DNA of 64,000 bases from Sphingobacterium tenebrionis. GTDB taxonomy: Bacteria; Bacteroidota; Bacteroidia; Sphingobacteriales; Sphingobacteriaceae. Positions within the stretch are counted from its first letter, which is position 1; each line of letters starts with the position of its first letter. Both the position numbers and the translations under genes were made by a program. Positions 17,411-25,494 of this stretch are shown here, piece after piece. Under the pieces are notes generated by a model that had not been told where the DNA came from, made no database searches, and was given only the letters and a program-made list of their open reading frames with translations. Where the stretch lies: the NCBI RefSeq assembly GCF_037126265.1, contig NZ_JAYLLN010000003.1, forward strand, positions 62,001-126,000, written 5' to 3'.

Positions 17411-18607
17411 ATGAATAAGAAACTACCTGTAACCGTGTTGAGCGGCTTTTTGGGGGCTGGGAAGACCACACTATTGAACCATGTTCTGCATAATAAGGAA
17501 AATCTGCGGGTCGCTGTAATCGTCAACGATATGAGTGAGGTCAATATCGATGCGCGGACGGTGGAGCGGGAAGAGGTGTTATCGCGTACGGAGGAAAAAC
17601 TTGTCGAGATGAGCAACGGCTGTATCTGCTGTACACTCCGTGAAGATCTGATGGTAGAGGTGGAGCGTTTGGCCAAAGAGGACAGATTTGACTACCTGCT
17701 GATAGAGAGTACCGGTATCTCCGAACCGATCCCGGTTGCACAGACGTTTAGCTATGTGGACCAGAACAATGGAATTGATCTTTCATCCTTTAGCTATATC
17801 GATACGATGGTGACCGTGGTGGACTGCTATAACTTTTTCAATGACTTTGGCAGTGCTGAGACACTGAGCGACAGGTATCTGACGGATGACGATCTGGATA
17901 ATAGAACCATTGTCAACCTATTGACCGATCAGATCGAGTTTGCCAATGTGATCATCCTCAACAAATCCGATCTGGTGTCTGAAGAAACATTGGGTATCCT
18001 TGAAGCCGCGATCCATAGACTAAACCCGGGTGCAAGAACTCTCCGTGCCCAATTTGGCAAAATTGATCCGAATGATATCATAGGTACGGGATCATTCGAT
18101 TTCGATGTAGCCTCATCATCCGCCGGCTGGATCAAAGAGCTGGAAACTGAACATACTCCCGAAACAGAAGAATATGGGATTTCTTCTTTTGTATTCCATT
18201 CGCAGAGACCATTCCATCCCCAACGTTGGCACAACTATCTTAATGTAGGTTACCCGCACAACATGATCCGGGCAAAGGGACTGTTCTGGCTGGCCTCACG
18301 TCCAGATGCAGCGATCAGCTTCAGTCAGGCCGGAGGAAGCCTGCGTCTTGAAAATGCGGGTTCGTGGTGGAGCAGTATGCCCGAAGAAATGCGCTATCGG
18401 TATCCAGGATATGCCGATGTACGTAATGACCTTTTGAAACGTTGGCACCCGGAGTGGGAGGATCGCAAAAACGAACTGGTGTTCATCGGCCAGAACCTTG
18501 ATAAAGAAAAGTGCCTATCAGAACTTGAAGCCTGTCTTCTCACAGAAGATGAAGCCGATGACTGGAGATTTTCCTCGTGGAAGGATGAATTCCCAAAGAA
18601 CCTCTAA
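17411..18607 (+). CDS. COG0523 G3E-family metallochaperone GTPase (CobW/ZigA/YeiR-like)
   Basis: A 398-residue GTPase from ATG 17411. Walker A GFLGAGKTT at 12-20; the metal-binding GCICC motif at 70-74 that defines COG0523; Walker B-type 'YLLIESTGISEP'; guanine specificity 'LNKSDLV'. The C-terminal CobW_C domain covers about 260-390, with 'SFVFHSQRPFHPQRW'. COG0523 proteins hydrolyse GTP to deliver metal, often zinc, to client enzymes under metal starvation. The upstream palindrome and the divergent DUF3299-like gene fit a metal-stress locus. Confidence 0.92.
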   Translation: MNKKLPVTVLSGFLGAGKTTLLNHVLHNKENLRVAVIVNDMSEVNIDARTVEREEVLSRTEEKLVEMSNGCICCTLREDLMVEVERLAKEDRFDYLLIESTGISEPIPVAQTFSYVDQNNGIDLSSFSYIDTMVTVVDCYNFFNDFGSAETLSDRYLTDDDLDNRTIVNLLTDQIEFANVIILNKSDLVSEETLGILEAAIHRLNPGARTLRAQFGKIDPNDIIGTGSFDFDVASSSAGWIKELETEHTPETEEYGISSFVFHSQRPFHPQRWHNYLNVGYPHNMIRAKGLFWLASRPDAAISFSQAGGSLRLENAGSWWSSMPEEMRYRYPGYADVRNDLLKRWHPEWEDRKNELVFIGQNLDKEKCLSELEACLLTEDEADDWRFSSWKDEFPKNL

Positions 18608-18707
18608 TCACTTTCGTCGCTATAAAAAGACGGGACTGGATCATTAAAGCTGGGTTTGGAGATGCCATTTGGAAGCTCCCCCTGAAGATTATTCAAAAAA
18701 GTATGCT

Positions 18708-19616
18708 ATGAAGGAAAAAACGAATTTTGATGTTATTATTATCGGTGGCAGCTATGCCGGACTGTCTGCCGCGATGTCCTTGGGCCGCTCGCTCCGTGAG
18801 GTGCTGATCGTTGACAGTGGTCTTCCCTGTAATCGGTATACACCACATTCACACAATTTCATTACGCACGACGGTGCCGTACCCGGGGATATCGCAGCGA
18901 AAGCTAAAAGCCAGGTCCTGGAGTACAGGACAGTGGCCTATCACCAGGATATTGCTCTGAGCGGACAAAAAATCAATACCGGATATCAGATCAATACCCG
19001 GTCCGGTAAAACATTTCAGGCAAAAAAACTCATCTTCGCAACGGGTGTAAGGGATATCTTTCCGGCCATTAAAGGTTTTGAAGAGTCTTGGGGGAAATCG
19101 TTAATCCACTGTCCGTACTGCCACGGTTACGAGGTTAAGGGGCAGAAGACCGCTATTCTGGCCAATGGAGAAAGGGCCATACATGTAGGTGGTCTTGTTG
19201 ACAACCTGACCAAGGATCTTACGGTTATAACGAGAGGGAAAGCAGATTTTTCGGAAGAACAATGGAAATCGTTGGAAAGAAACAGGATCCGGGTCATCGA
19301 ACGGGATGTGGTCGAGGTTATGCACTATAACGGTCAGATAAAAGCAGTACTATTTGATGATGGCACGCATGAAAATTATGATGCGGCCTATGCGGCCATT
19401 CCCTTTGAACAGCATTGTGATATTCCGGTATCCCTTGGCTGCGAACTGACCCAGGCGGGACATCTGAAAGTCGATCAGTTCCATCAGACCAACGTTGGCG
19501 GAATTTTTGCTGCGGGGGACTGTACCTCAATGTTCCGATCTGTGGCAAATGCCGTTTCTACCGGTAATATAGCAGGTGCAATGGTCAACCACCAGCTTGT
19601 TCAGGATAGCTTTTAA
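18708..19616 (+). CDS. TrxB-like NAD(P)/FAD-dependent disulfide oxidoreductase
   Basis: A 302-residue flavoprotein, start ATG 18708 just before the FAD-binding Rossmann motif 'VIIIGGSYAGLSAAMSLGRS'. Redox pair CPYC at 135-138 in 'HCPYCHGYEV', and the terminal FAD motif 'GGIFAAGDCTSMF'. Length and CPYC (instead of CATC) match the short thioredoxin-reductase-like family rather than housekeeping TrxB. The NADPH domain appears to lack a clear GGGxSA motif, having 'AILANGERAIHVG' instead, so the electron donor is uncertain. It follows the GTPase gene by 100 bases. Confidence 0.85.
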   Translation: MKEKTNFDVIIIGGSYAGLSAAMSLGRSLREVLIVDSGLPCNRYTPHSHNFITHDGAVPGDIAAKAKSQVLEYRTVAYHQDIALSGQKINTGYQINTRSGKTFQAKKLIFATGVRDIFPAIKGFEESWGKSLIHCPYCHGYEVKGQKTAILANGERAIHVGGLVDNLTKDLTVITRGKADFSEEQWKSLERNRIRVIERDVVEVMHYNGQIKAVLFDDGTHENYDAAYAAIPFEQHCDIPVSLGCELTQAGHLKVDQFHQTNVGGIFAAGDCTSMFRSVANAVSTGNIAGAMVNHQLVQDSF

Positions 19617-19633
19617 CCACTGGTACGAATTAA

Positions 19634-19954
19634 CTGTCCATCCCTTCGGTCAAGGGGTATAGGCCCTTATTCCCCCGATTCCAGGAAATAATTGCCAACC
19701 CCAACCGGAGCGTTCAGGGGACATGATCGGGTGCTGCAACGGTAGGGTATGGTTGGCTGGAAATCGATGGAACAAGACGCCCGTTGGACCGCGGTCCCGG
19801 GGAAACTATGGATTATGACCTGGAGACCTATATTGAACCGATACAAAAAACCTCTACAGAGGGGATTGGGATTACCACCCAGGTAGAGCAAAGGATGAAA
19901 CTGCTCTATGGGTTTCGGGAAGCTTTCTGGTATTTGTCGACAGTGTCTCCCTAA
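19634..19954 (+). pseudogene. Possible decayed gene with an in-frame TGA
   Basis: One frame runs from 19634 to the stop at 19952-19954 and is broken only by a TGA at 19724-19726. On the two sides it reads 'FPRFQEIIANPNRSVQGT' and 'GYGWLEIDGTRRPLDRG' to 'VEQRMKLLYGFREAFWYL'. No ATG lies upstream of the stop in this frame. The composition is protein-like but no family is recognised, and an overlapping frame is also open here, so this is weak. Confidence 0.3.
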
Positions 19955-20410
19955 ACGTTAAAACTTTCCTTGTCAAGAAGATATATCCAGCCAGGTTCCT
20001 ACCCATCTTTGGTCGGTTAATCGGACTATCCATCAACCTCTTTTTTATGTAAAGAACTTTGGATAGTTCCCAACTTGTACAAAAAATCCAATTCCCAGGC
20101 TTAAACAAATATAGTTCCTCCTTTTAGGAAACCCAGGTGAAGCTCCTGCATACGTCCAAGAATTTGCTATTTGGGTTTTACATGATGACCACGCAATGGG
20201 ATAACCTCATATGCTGTGTGCAATCCAAAGCGATTCATCCAGATTCCCGGAATCCTGATCGCCAACACAGTTAGGGAGGTTTTTGGATGCAGGGAGTTCT
20301 TACCTTAGGAACGTAGCCTACAAGTCTCCTGACGGAAAGTTAGAATTTCAAGATGTGTAAGGAGTAAGTTAAAGCTTGAACCATCCTTTGAAAGCCGGGG
20401 GGACCAAATA
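19955..20410. other. Intergenic stretch
   Basis: About 450 bases with no recognised gene, between the oxidoreductase region and the terminator-like hairpin of the convergent DUF6520 operon. Confidence 0.4.
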
Positions 20411-20437
20411 AGGTGGCCATCAAATGGACGGCCACCT
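20411..20437 (-). terminator. Hairpin after the DUF6520-like gene
   Basis: AGGTGGCC and GGCCACCT form a perfect 8-bp stem 23 bases beyond the stop of the DUF6520-like gene; the following minus-strand sequence TTATTTGG is moderately T-rich. Confidence 0.5.
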
Positions 20438-20459
20438 CCGTTATGCTTAGCTCCTGGTA

Positions 20460-20741
20460 TTACGGAAGCTCATAACTTCCCCTGTCGGATAGGGGTGTTC
20501 CTGAGTTCTGCTCCGGTGTCTCTGTTTCCGTGGGCGGGGCTTCAAACCGGAACTTGCATACCTTGCTAGGATCCGGTTTACAGGTGTGGAGACCATCTAC
20601 TGGTATCCACTGGTTGGTTGAATAGTCGTACCCATAATCCATTGTGGGAGAATTTGAGTACGCACTAGCAGTAATTGCAGCCGCTGCGAGCAAGGTTCCT
20701 CCGAGTATCCTTTGGGAACCTCTTGATAGTTTTCTGTTCAT
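20460..20741 (-). CDS. DUF6520-like small exported protein
   Basis: A 93-residue protein with a basic N-terminus and hydrophobic stretch (about 10-30, 'ILGGTLLAAAAITASAYS') acting as export signal or anchor, and then a short region with two Cys (CKPDPSKVC). This is the layout of the DUF6520 family, of unknown function and Bacteroidetes-restricted. The Pro/Glu/Thr-rich end is probably disordered. It lies 11 bases after a MauE-like gene, suggesting its two Cys are substrates of that membrane redox protein. Confidence 0.7.
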   Translation of the reverse strand: MNRKLSRGSQRILGGTLLAAAAITASAYSNSPTMDYGYDYSTNQWIPVDGLHTCKPDPSKVCKFRFEAPPTETETPEQNSGTPLSDRGSYELP

Positions 20742-20752
20742 GATATGATTGT

Positions 20753-21376
20753 TTAAAGTTTAACTGTTCTTTTACTTTCCATGGCTAGGGCAGAAATTCC
20801 CAATCCGACCAATACCAGATTGAATATCAGGTGTTCAGTCCAGTTCAAGGATTCAATTAGACCAGAGCAGCTGCACTGTGAATGGTGCATCCCAGTCACC
20901 ATCATGATGGTGATATATATGGTGAAGGTCCCCATCAGCACTACTGAACACCATAACCCGATCCTTTCATATCTGCCAAAAGCGAACAGCAGAATGGAAG
21001 AAAGGCATAATTCAAGGATCGGTAGTGCCGGAGCTATCACCGGGGCGATGCCCCTCACAATTGGAACGCTCTTCAACTGGGTCCTGAATTCTTCCAGACC
21101 AAGCAGTTTATCCATGCCCGAATAAAGATAGATTAGGCCATAGACGGATCTGGCAATATTGAAGATCAACCGATCACTTACGGAGTATCCTCTTCCAAGA
21201 TTTCCCTTTACGGGGTGGGGCGATCCGATATCTGCATTGCTGCATAATGGATCATTCTGCCCTGGCACATCCAAACCGCCTTGCAGTTGGTGTCCCGATG
21301 ACTTTCCGATATCCCCTTGCGGGGATTGGAAGACCGCCGATTTTCTGTTGTGGATCTTTCTTTCCATGAGTATCAA
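20753..21376 (-). CDS. MauE/DoxX-type redox-associated membrane protein
   Basis: A 207-residue protein. Residues about 65-205 carry four hydrophobic helices: 'DRLIFNIARSVYGLIYLYSG', 'VIAPALPILELCLSSILL', 'LWCSVVLMGTFTIYITIMMV' and 'HLIFNLVLVGLGISALAM'. The loop 'HHSQCSCSGL' has the two Cys typical of MauE-type proteins, which help form or shuttle disulfides in exported proteins. The first 65 residues are polar and unlike the family, so the real start may be an internal codon near 'YSVSDRLIF'. It is in an operon with the DUF6520-like gene. Confidence 0.75.
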   Translation of the reverse strand: MILMERKIHNRKSAVFQSPQGDIGKSSGHQLQGGLDVPGQNDPLCSNADIGSPHPVKGNLGRGYSVSDRLIFNIARSVYGLIYLYSGMDKLLGLEEFRTQLKSVPIVRGIAPVIAPALPILELCLSSILLFAFGRYERIGLWCSVVLMGTFTIYITIMMVTGMHHSQCSCSGLIESLNWTEHLIFNLVLVGLGISALAMESKRTVKL

Positions 21377-21437
21377 CTGTTTTTGACAAATTTACCGACC
21401 GATTTGGAACGGGGATGGAAGGTCTGGGCATGCCGAA

Positions 21438-22058
21438 TTATCTGTTTTGCCCATTGAATAGTAGAAACCGCTGCATTTTCTGCACGGTATCCCTTGATAT
21501 TCCCAGAAGATCGGCCTGCTCCCTTTGTGTGGTAAGTTTCCGAAGTTCCGGAAAAAGGCGGTCGAACAACAGGTACCTTTCCGATGGGGAGGTGGATTCT
21601 TTGACGGTCAACATCTTGGCCAACGCCCTGGAGTTGTTGTTTGAGAGAATGTTAACCAGGCATGCCGTATTGGGGTCCTGTTCTAATCCCTGACGTATTT
21701 TTTTATTGCCAATGACAAGTATCAAAGATTTCCTAAGGGCGACAATATCCCCCATGATGCATGTGGTACTGTAGGGATGTATGGTAGTGGAGATGGACTG
21801 GTACTGTCCAGCGATCAGAACTAGCCTCCTGCGGCCCTTCCAGCTACCTTCCTTTTCCCGGGCCAGAAGTCCGTTCATGACCAGTCCGGTTATTTTAAGG
21901 TTCGAACCTTCATGGAAGAGGTATTCTCCCCGTTTCAGGTTCAGGATTTCAAAGGATTCCATGGCCCATTGGAGATGGTAGTCTTCCAAGTGGCAATGTT
22001 TTGCCCAGAATTCCATCAGATCTAGGAAGACTTTTGGGGCCTTCAAATTTCGGTTCAT
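21438..22058 (-). CDS. Crp/Fnr-family transcription regulator
   Basis: A 206-residue protein. N-terminal cyclic-nucleotide-binding-like beta barrel (about 15-125) with 'ILNLKRGEYLFHEGSNLKI', and C-terminal winged helix (about 150-200) with 'LRKLTTQREQADLLGISRDTVQK'. It lacks the Cys cluster of Fnr and the full cAMP-binding RxS motif, so the ligand is unknown, as for most Bacteroidetes members. It lies 61 bases upstream of the MauE-like gene on the same strand and probably controls that operon. Confidence 0.88.
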   Translation of the reverse strand: MNRNLKAPKVFLDLMEFWAKHCHLEDYHLQWAMESFEILNLKRGEYLFHEGSNLKITGLVMNGLLAREKEGSWKGRRRLVLIAGQYQSISTTIHPYSTTCIMGDIVALRKSLILVIGNKKIRQGLEQDPNTACLVNILSNNNSRALAKMLTVKESTSPSERYLLFDRLFPELRKLTTQREQADLLGISRDTVQKMQRFLLFNGQNR

Positions 22059-22521
22059 TTCAAATTGTGGCTAACTGCTGGGGAAACTGCTGGCTCATGT
22101 GCCTGTTCCCCGCCCGGACATACGGTTACAAAAGTGATTTTTTTTGTCCACCTACCATCTATGTTTCCTCCGAACGCACATATTCCATGGATAAAAAGCA
22201 GTTTGCATTTGTTAAATCCGTCAACCGGCATTATATATATTTTATATGAAGATTGGGCAGAGATGGTTTGCACATATCGCCTGTAAGGGACAAATTTGGG
22301 TAGATCGATTCAAAGCCTTCTTGGCCGGAAGCCGTAAATCCGATGCGAGATCGGATACATTGTTAAACAAAAACCGGACATACTATGGATTTATCAGCAT
22401 TGGTCTCCCTAATAGAAGTCCTTTCAGAAACTCCAGTTTCAGTCGAGGGAATGAAGGATCTATTTTCAGGGGACTCATCTGAGAGGAAATGCAACATTGT
22501 GTTTCCGTTTTAACTGACCCA

Positions 22522-22549
22522 AAGGTGCGCATTTACCTTTGCGCACCTT
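22522..22549 (+). promoter_or_regulatory. Promoter embedded in a 10-bp inverted repeat
   Basis: AAGGTGCGCA (22522-22531) and TGCGCACCTT (22540-22549) are perfect arms around 8 bases. TACCTTTG (22534-22541) between and overlapping them fits the -7 element, 32 bases before the acyltransferase ATG. A protein bound to the repeat would cover the promoter; alternatively it forms an RNA hairpin. Confidence 0.5.
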
Positions 22550-22573
22550 ACCTGGAAAACCATTTACGGATCC

Positions 22574-23545
22574 ATGGCTTGCCCTGAAGCTTTGATTGAC
22601 CATATGTTATTAACCAATAAGACCTTCTCTTTTCCGCTGGAGGAGAAAAGCTGGCGGGAATTCGCCTACTTTTCTGCCAATGTGTGCCATATATTCGGGC
22701 CAAAAAATTTTAAGGATGCATTTTCATTGTTCGAAAGGGCAATTGTGTTCTCGCAGATTCAATCAACCCACCATTTCCAGAAAAAACAGGAAATCGAACT
22801 CGACCCTAAGGGGGCAGGGCAGGATCCTGAACTGTTTGTCACCTTCCATTATGGCAAGTACAGGATGCTCCCTCTGCTCCTGATTACCTCTGGCAGATCG
22901 GTGGCGGTGGTAATCTCGGAGGAAGTATATGAAAAGTATTCGCGATTCTATTCTGGATGGATGCAGACTGATAATGGTGGACCGAGGCTTTTTCTTGAAA
23001 GGGCCGAGAACCCATTCCTGGGCCTGCGAATTAGAGGGCACCTTGAGCGGGGAGTAGATATTTTTGTATACGCTGACGGGAATTCGGGTTCGAAAGGTTC
23101 AATTGTTCCCGATGGACTAAGGGACCAGCAGCTCCTAATGGGATCAATCGGTATAAGGAGCGGATTCATGGAACTGGCACACCTGCTTTCTATAAGGACC
23201 CGATTCGTGCTGGAAACCTCAGCCAGCGTGGACGCTGAACCCTATTTGCAGGTCATCGAACGGTTTGACCCAAAAGAATTCAGGGACAGGTCGGATTTCG
23301 TCGATACAAGTATACGGAGGATATATGCCCGTTTTTCTGAATATCTGAAGGATTCACCAGTGAACTGGGAATCCCTTTTCTACCTCCATCAATCAAGGCC
23401 TATATTGTCCGATAAAAACATCTGGAGTCCTGAACACAGGGTCATGCCCCTCTACTTCCCAAATATACTGGACAGGTTCAGTTATAGGGTTCATCAGGTC
23501 GATTCCCAGACCCATATTGGACTTTGTAAATTACTTTTGGACTGA
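22574..23545 (+). CDS. LpxL/HtrB-like acyltransferase family protein
   Basis: A 323-residue protein related to lysophospholipid/lauroyl acyltransferases. 'LFVTFHYGKYRMLPLLL' contains the HxxxYR variation of the catalytic H-x4-D/E region; 'DIFVYADGNSGSKGSIV' and 'GSIGIRSGFMELAHLLSIRTRFVLE' match the family's middle blocks. The typical N-terminal membrane anchor is missing and the HX4D aspartate is not clear, so it could transfer acyl groups to something other than lipid A or be inactive. It has its own promoter and precedes the LytS-like kinase by 63 bases. Confidence 0.6.
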   Translation: MACPEALIDHMLLTNKTFSFPLEEKSWREFAYFSANVCHIFGPKNFKDAFSLFERAIVFSQIQSTHHFQKKQEIELDPKGAGQDPELFVTFHYGKYRMLPLLLITSGRSVAVVISEEVYEKYSRFYSGWMQTDNGGPRLFLERAENPFLGLRIRGHLERGVDIFVYADGNSGSKGSIVPDGLRDQQLLMGSIGIRSGFMELAHLLSIRTRFVLETSASVDAEPYLQVIERFDPKEFRDRSDFVDTSIRRIYARFSEYLKDSPVNWESLFYLHQSRPILSDKNIWSPEHRVMPLYFPNILDRFSYRVHQVDSQTHIGLCKLLLD

Positions 23546-23608
23546 AGCGACGGATTTCGTATTTTAAGGGCAGCAAGATATGCCCACATCCAACAAAGGA
23601 CCAGAGCC

Positions 23609-24664
23609 ATGAGGAACCAGAGGAATTATTTGATCAAATTGCACGTGATCAGTTGGATGGTCTACGCCCTGCTGTTCTATGCCATCAACAAGTTGGGCAA
23701 CCAGGACCTTTCCTTCTGGACCGTTCTGGTGTCACTCCCTTTCTTTGCGTTCGTATTCTACGGCGTGAGGACCATTCTAAAGAGGTGGATAGGAACAGGC
23801 AAAATCTTGGCAGGGATCTGCCTTCTTGGAGGGTTCCTGGTGATATGCGGGCTTTTGGTCTATCTGATGACCTATGGCTGGCAACAGAAAGGGATCGTAT
23901 ACGGTAAATATGTCGTTCAGGGAAAGGATTTCGATCTCCGGGAGTTTATCCAGACCTGCCTTATCATGTTGGGACATTTCACTTTTCTGGCAATCCTTGA
24001 TTTCCTGAATTCCAAAAGAATGAACGAAATTGCAGAGAAAATCGAGCAGATGGAGATGAGGTTCAGGGAAGAGACACTCCGTAAGGACTATGAATACCAT
24101 GGTCAGGCTGAACAGATCCCATCACATTTTCTGCTTAACGTATTCCAGATGTGGGAAAGCCAGTTGGGGACGGCAAATTCGCAGATCGGATCCCAGCTCA
24201 CCCAGATGTACCAGCTGGTGGAATATTTCATGGGTTCTGGAAGTGTGGACGGGGGACGGGAAATCCTGTTGAGCAAAGAGATAGAAATGGCAAGGAAATA
24301 CCTGTCGCTCCAGATGCTGATCTCCTCCAGAAAGCCACAGATGGAATGGAAAGTCTCGGGGAACACCAAGGGAGTGGTCATACCACCAACTACCCTTCTT
24401 GGTCTGGTGATGAACATATTCAAGCATGGATCGGCTTATGATCCCCTGCACCCGGCAGTTATCGAGGTGGATGTGCAGAGGGATTCCTACAGGATTCTGG
24501 CAAGGAACAAATGCAATCCTTCAGGTCATGGCCTGATCAGCCATGGGCTTGGCCTTGTTCATATGAGGAACCGTTTGGATACACTTTTCAAGGACCGCTG
24601 CCAGTTGAAGATCGAAAGGGACCAGGATATTTTCCTGGTCGACATCTTAGTAAGGTTAATCTAG
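23609..24664 (+). CDS. LytS-type membrane sensor histidine kinase
   Basis: A 351-residue protein. Four hydrophobic segments occupy residues about 12-130, then a coiled linker (138-165) and a HisKA_7TM-type His_kinase domain: phosphoacceptor in 'QIPSHFLLNVFQ' (His 173; the usual motif is NPHFLFN, so Pro and Asn are altered), and a HATPase core with 'GLVMNIFKHG' (N box) and 'HGLGLVHMRNRL' (G box). It pairs with the LytTR regulator that starts 6 bases after its stop. The ligand is unknown; related systems respond to peptides or quinolone-like signals. Confidence 0.88.
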   Translation: MRNQRNYLIKLHVISWMVYALLFYAINKLGNQDLSFWTVLVSLPFFAFVFYGVRTILKRWIGTGKILAGICLLGGFLVICGLLVYLMTYGWQQKGIVYGKYVVQGKDFDLREFIQTCLIMLGHFTFLAILDFLNSKRMNEIAEKIEQMEMRFREETLRKDYEYHGQAEQIPSHFLLNVFQMWESQLGTANSQIGSQLTQMYQLVEYFMGSGSVDGGREILLSKEIEMARKYLSLQMLISSRKPQMEWKVSGNTKGVVIPPTTLLGLVMNIFKHGSAYDPLHPAVIEVDVQRDSYRILARNKCNPSGHGLISHGLGLVHMRNRLDTLFKDRCQLKIERDQDIFLVDILVRLI

Positions 24665-24669
24665 GCATT

Positions 24670-25422
24670 ATGATGAGAAAACTGTATACCATCCTGGTCG
24701 ATGATCAGGAAGTATTTCTGGAAAAAATGAGATCGGAATTCAAAAAGATAGAATTCGTGGAATTAGCAGGTAGCTTCACCAACCCTATGCATGCACTGCG
24801 GTTCCTGCGGGTGAACCCGGTTGACCTTATCATTCTGGACGTCGAAATGGAAGGCATTAACGGATTCGAGTTCATGGATGCCTCCCCGAAAAGGGAGGTC
24901 CTTACGATTCTGTGCACCGCCCACCAGAGGTTCGAGGAACTGGGGTACGACAAGCGTGTGGTCGATGTCCTTTTCAAGCCTGTTGAACCCTTTCGCCTTA
25001 AGGTCGCACTTCAGCGTGCCCTTGATGCCCTTAATTTCACGAACCACCGAATGGACAATCAGTGGAATGAAATCGAGGACAACTATGACTACTTCCACCT
25101 GAGTGGCCCCGGAAAGGGCCAACGGGTAAGGGTGTTCCACCGGGACATCGTCTATCTTACCGCGGTGGATGGAATGGTGGAGATCACTACCATAAACAGG
25201 CACAGTATCCATATGTCCTATAGATCCATGAAGGATATCATAGGGGGTACATCACAGGGACTTTTCCTACGGTGTTCCAGGAAATATGCTTTCAATGTTA
25301 ATTTTTTTCATTCCTATCGTGACCATAAGGTCTACCTGAACCATACCGAAGAACCATTGGATCTGGGAAAGATCAGATTATCTTCGGAGTTCAAGACATT
25401 TCTTGATACGAATAAAATTTAG
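24670..25422 (+). CDS. LytTR-family response regulator
   Basis: A 250-residue protein from ATG 24670. Receiver domain residues 1-120 with acidic pair D11-D12, phosphoacceptor D57 in 'LIILDVEMEG', and conserved Thr/Lys ('ILCTAH', 'LFKPVEP'). LytTR DNA-binding domain from about 150 ('RVFHRDIVYLTAVDGMVEI', 'LFLRCSRKYAFNVNF'). It is activated by the upstream kinase. Targets may include the acyltransferase gene and the tra region downstream, but no repeat pairs typical of LytTR sites were identified. Confidence 0.9.
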   Translation: MMRKLYTILVDDQEVFLEKMRSEFKKIEFVELAGSFTNPMHALRFLRVNPVDLIILDVEMEGINGFEFMDASPKREVLTILCTAHQRFEELGYDKRVVDVLFKPVEPFRLKVALQRALDALNFTNHRMDNQWNEIEDNYDYFHLSGPGKGQRVRVFHRDIVYLTAVDGMVEITTINRHSIHMSYRSMKDIIGGTSQGLFLRCSRKYAFNVNFFHSYRDHKVYLNHTEEPLDLGKIRLSSEFKTFLDTNKI

Positions 25423-25494
25423 AATTAGGGTCAGTAAAACTTTGCCGCCTTCTCAGAAGGATAAATCATAGGTTCGGTCTATTTTATCACTAAG

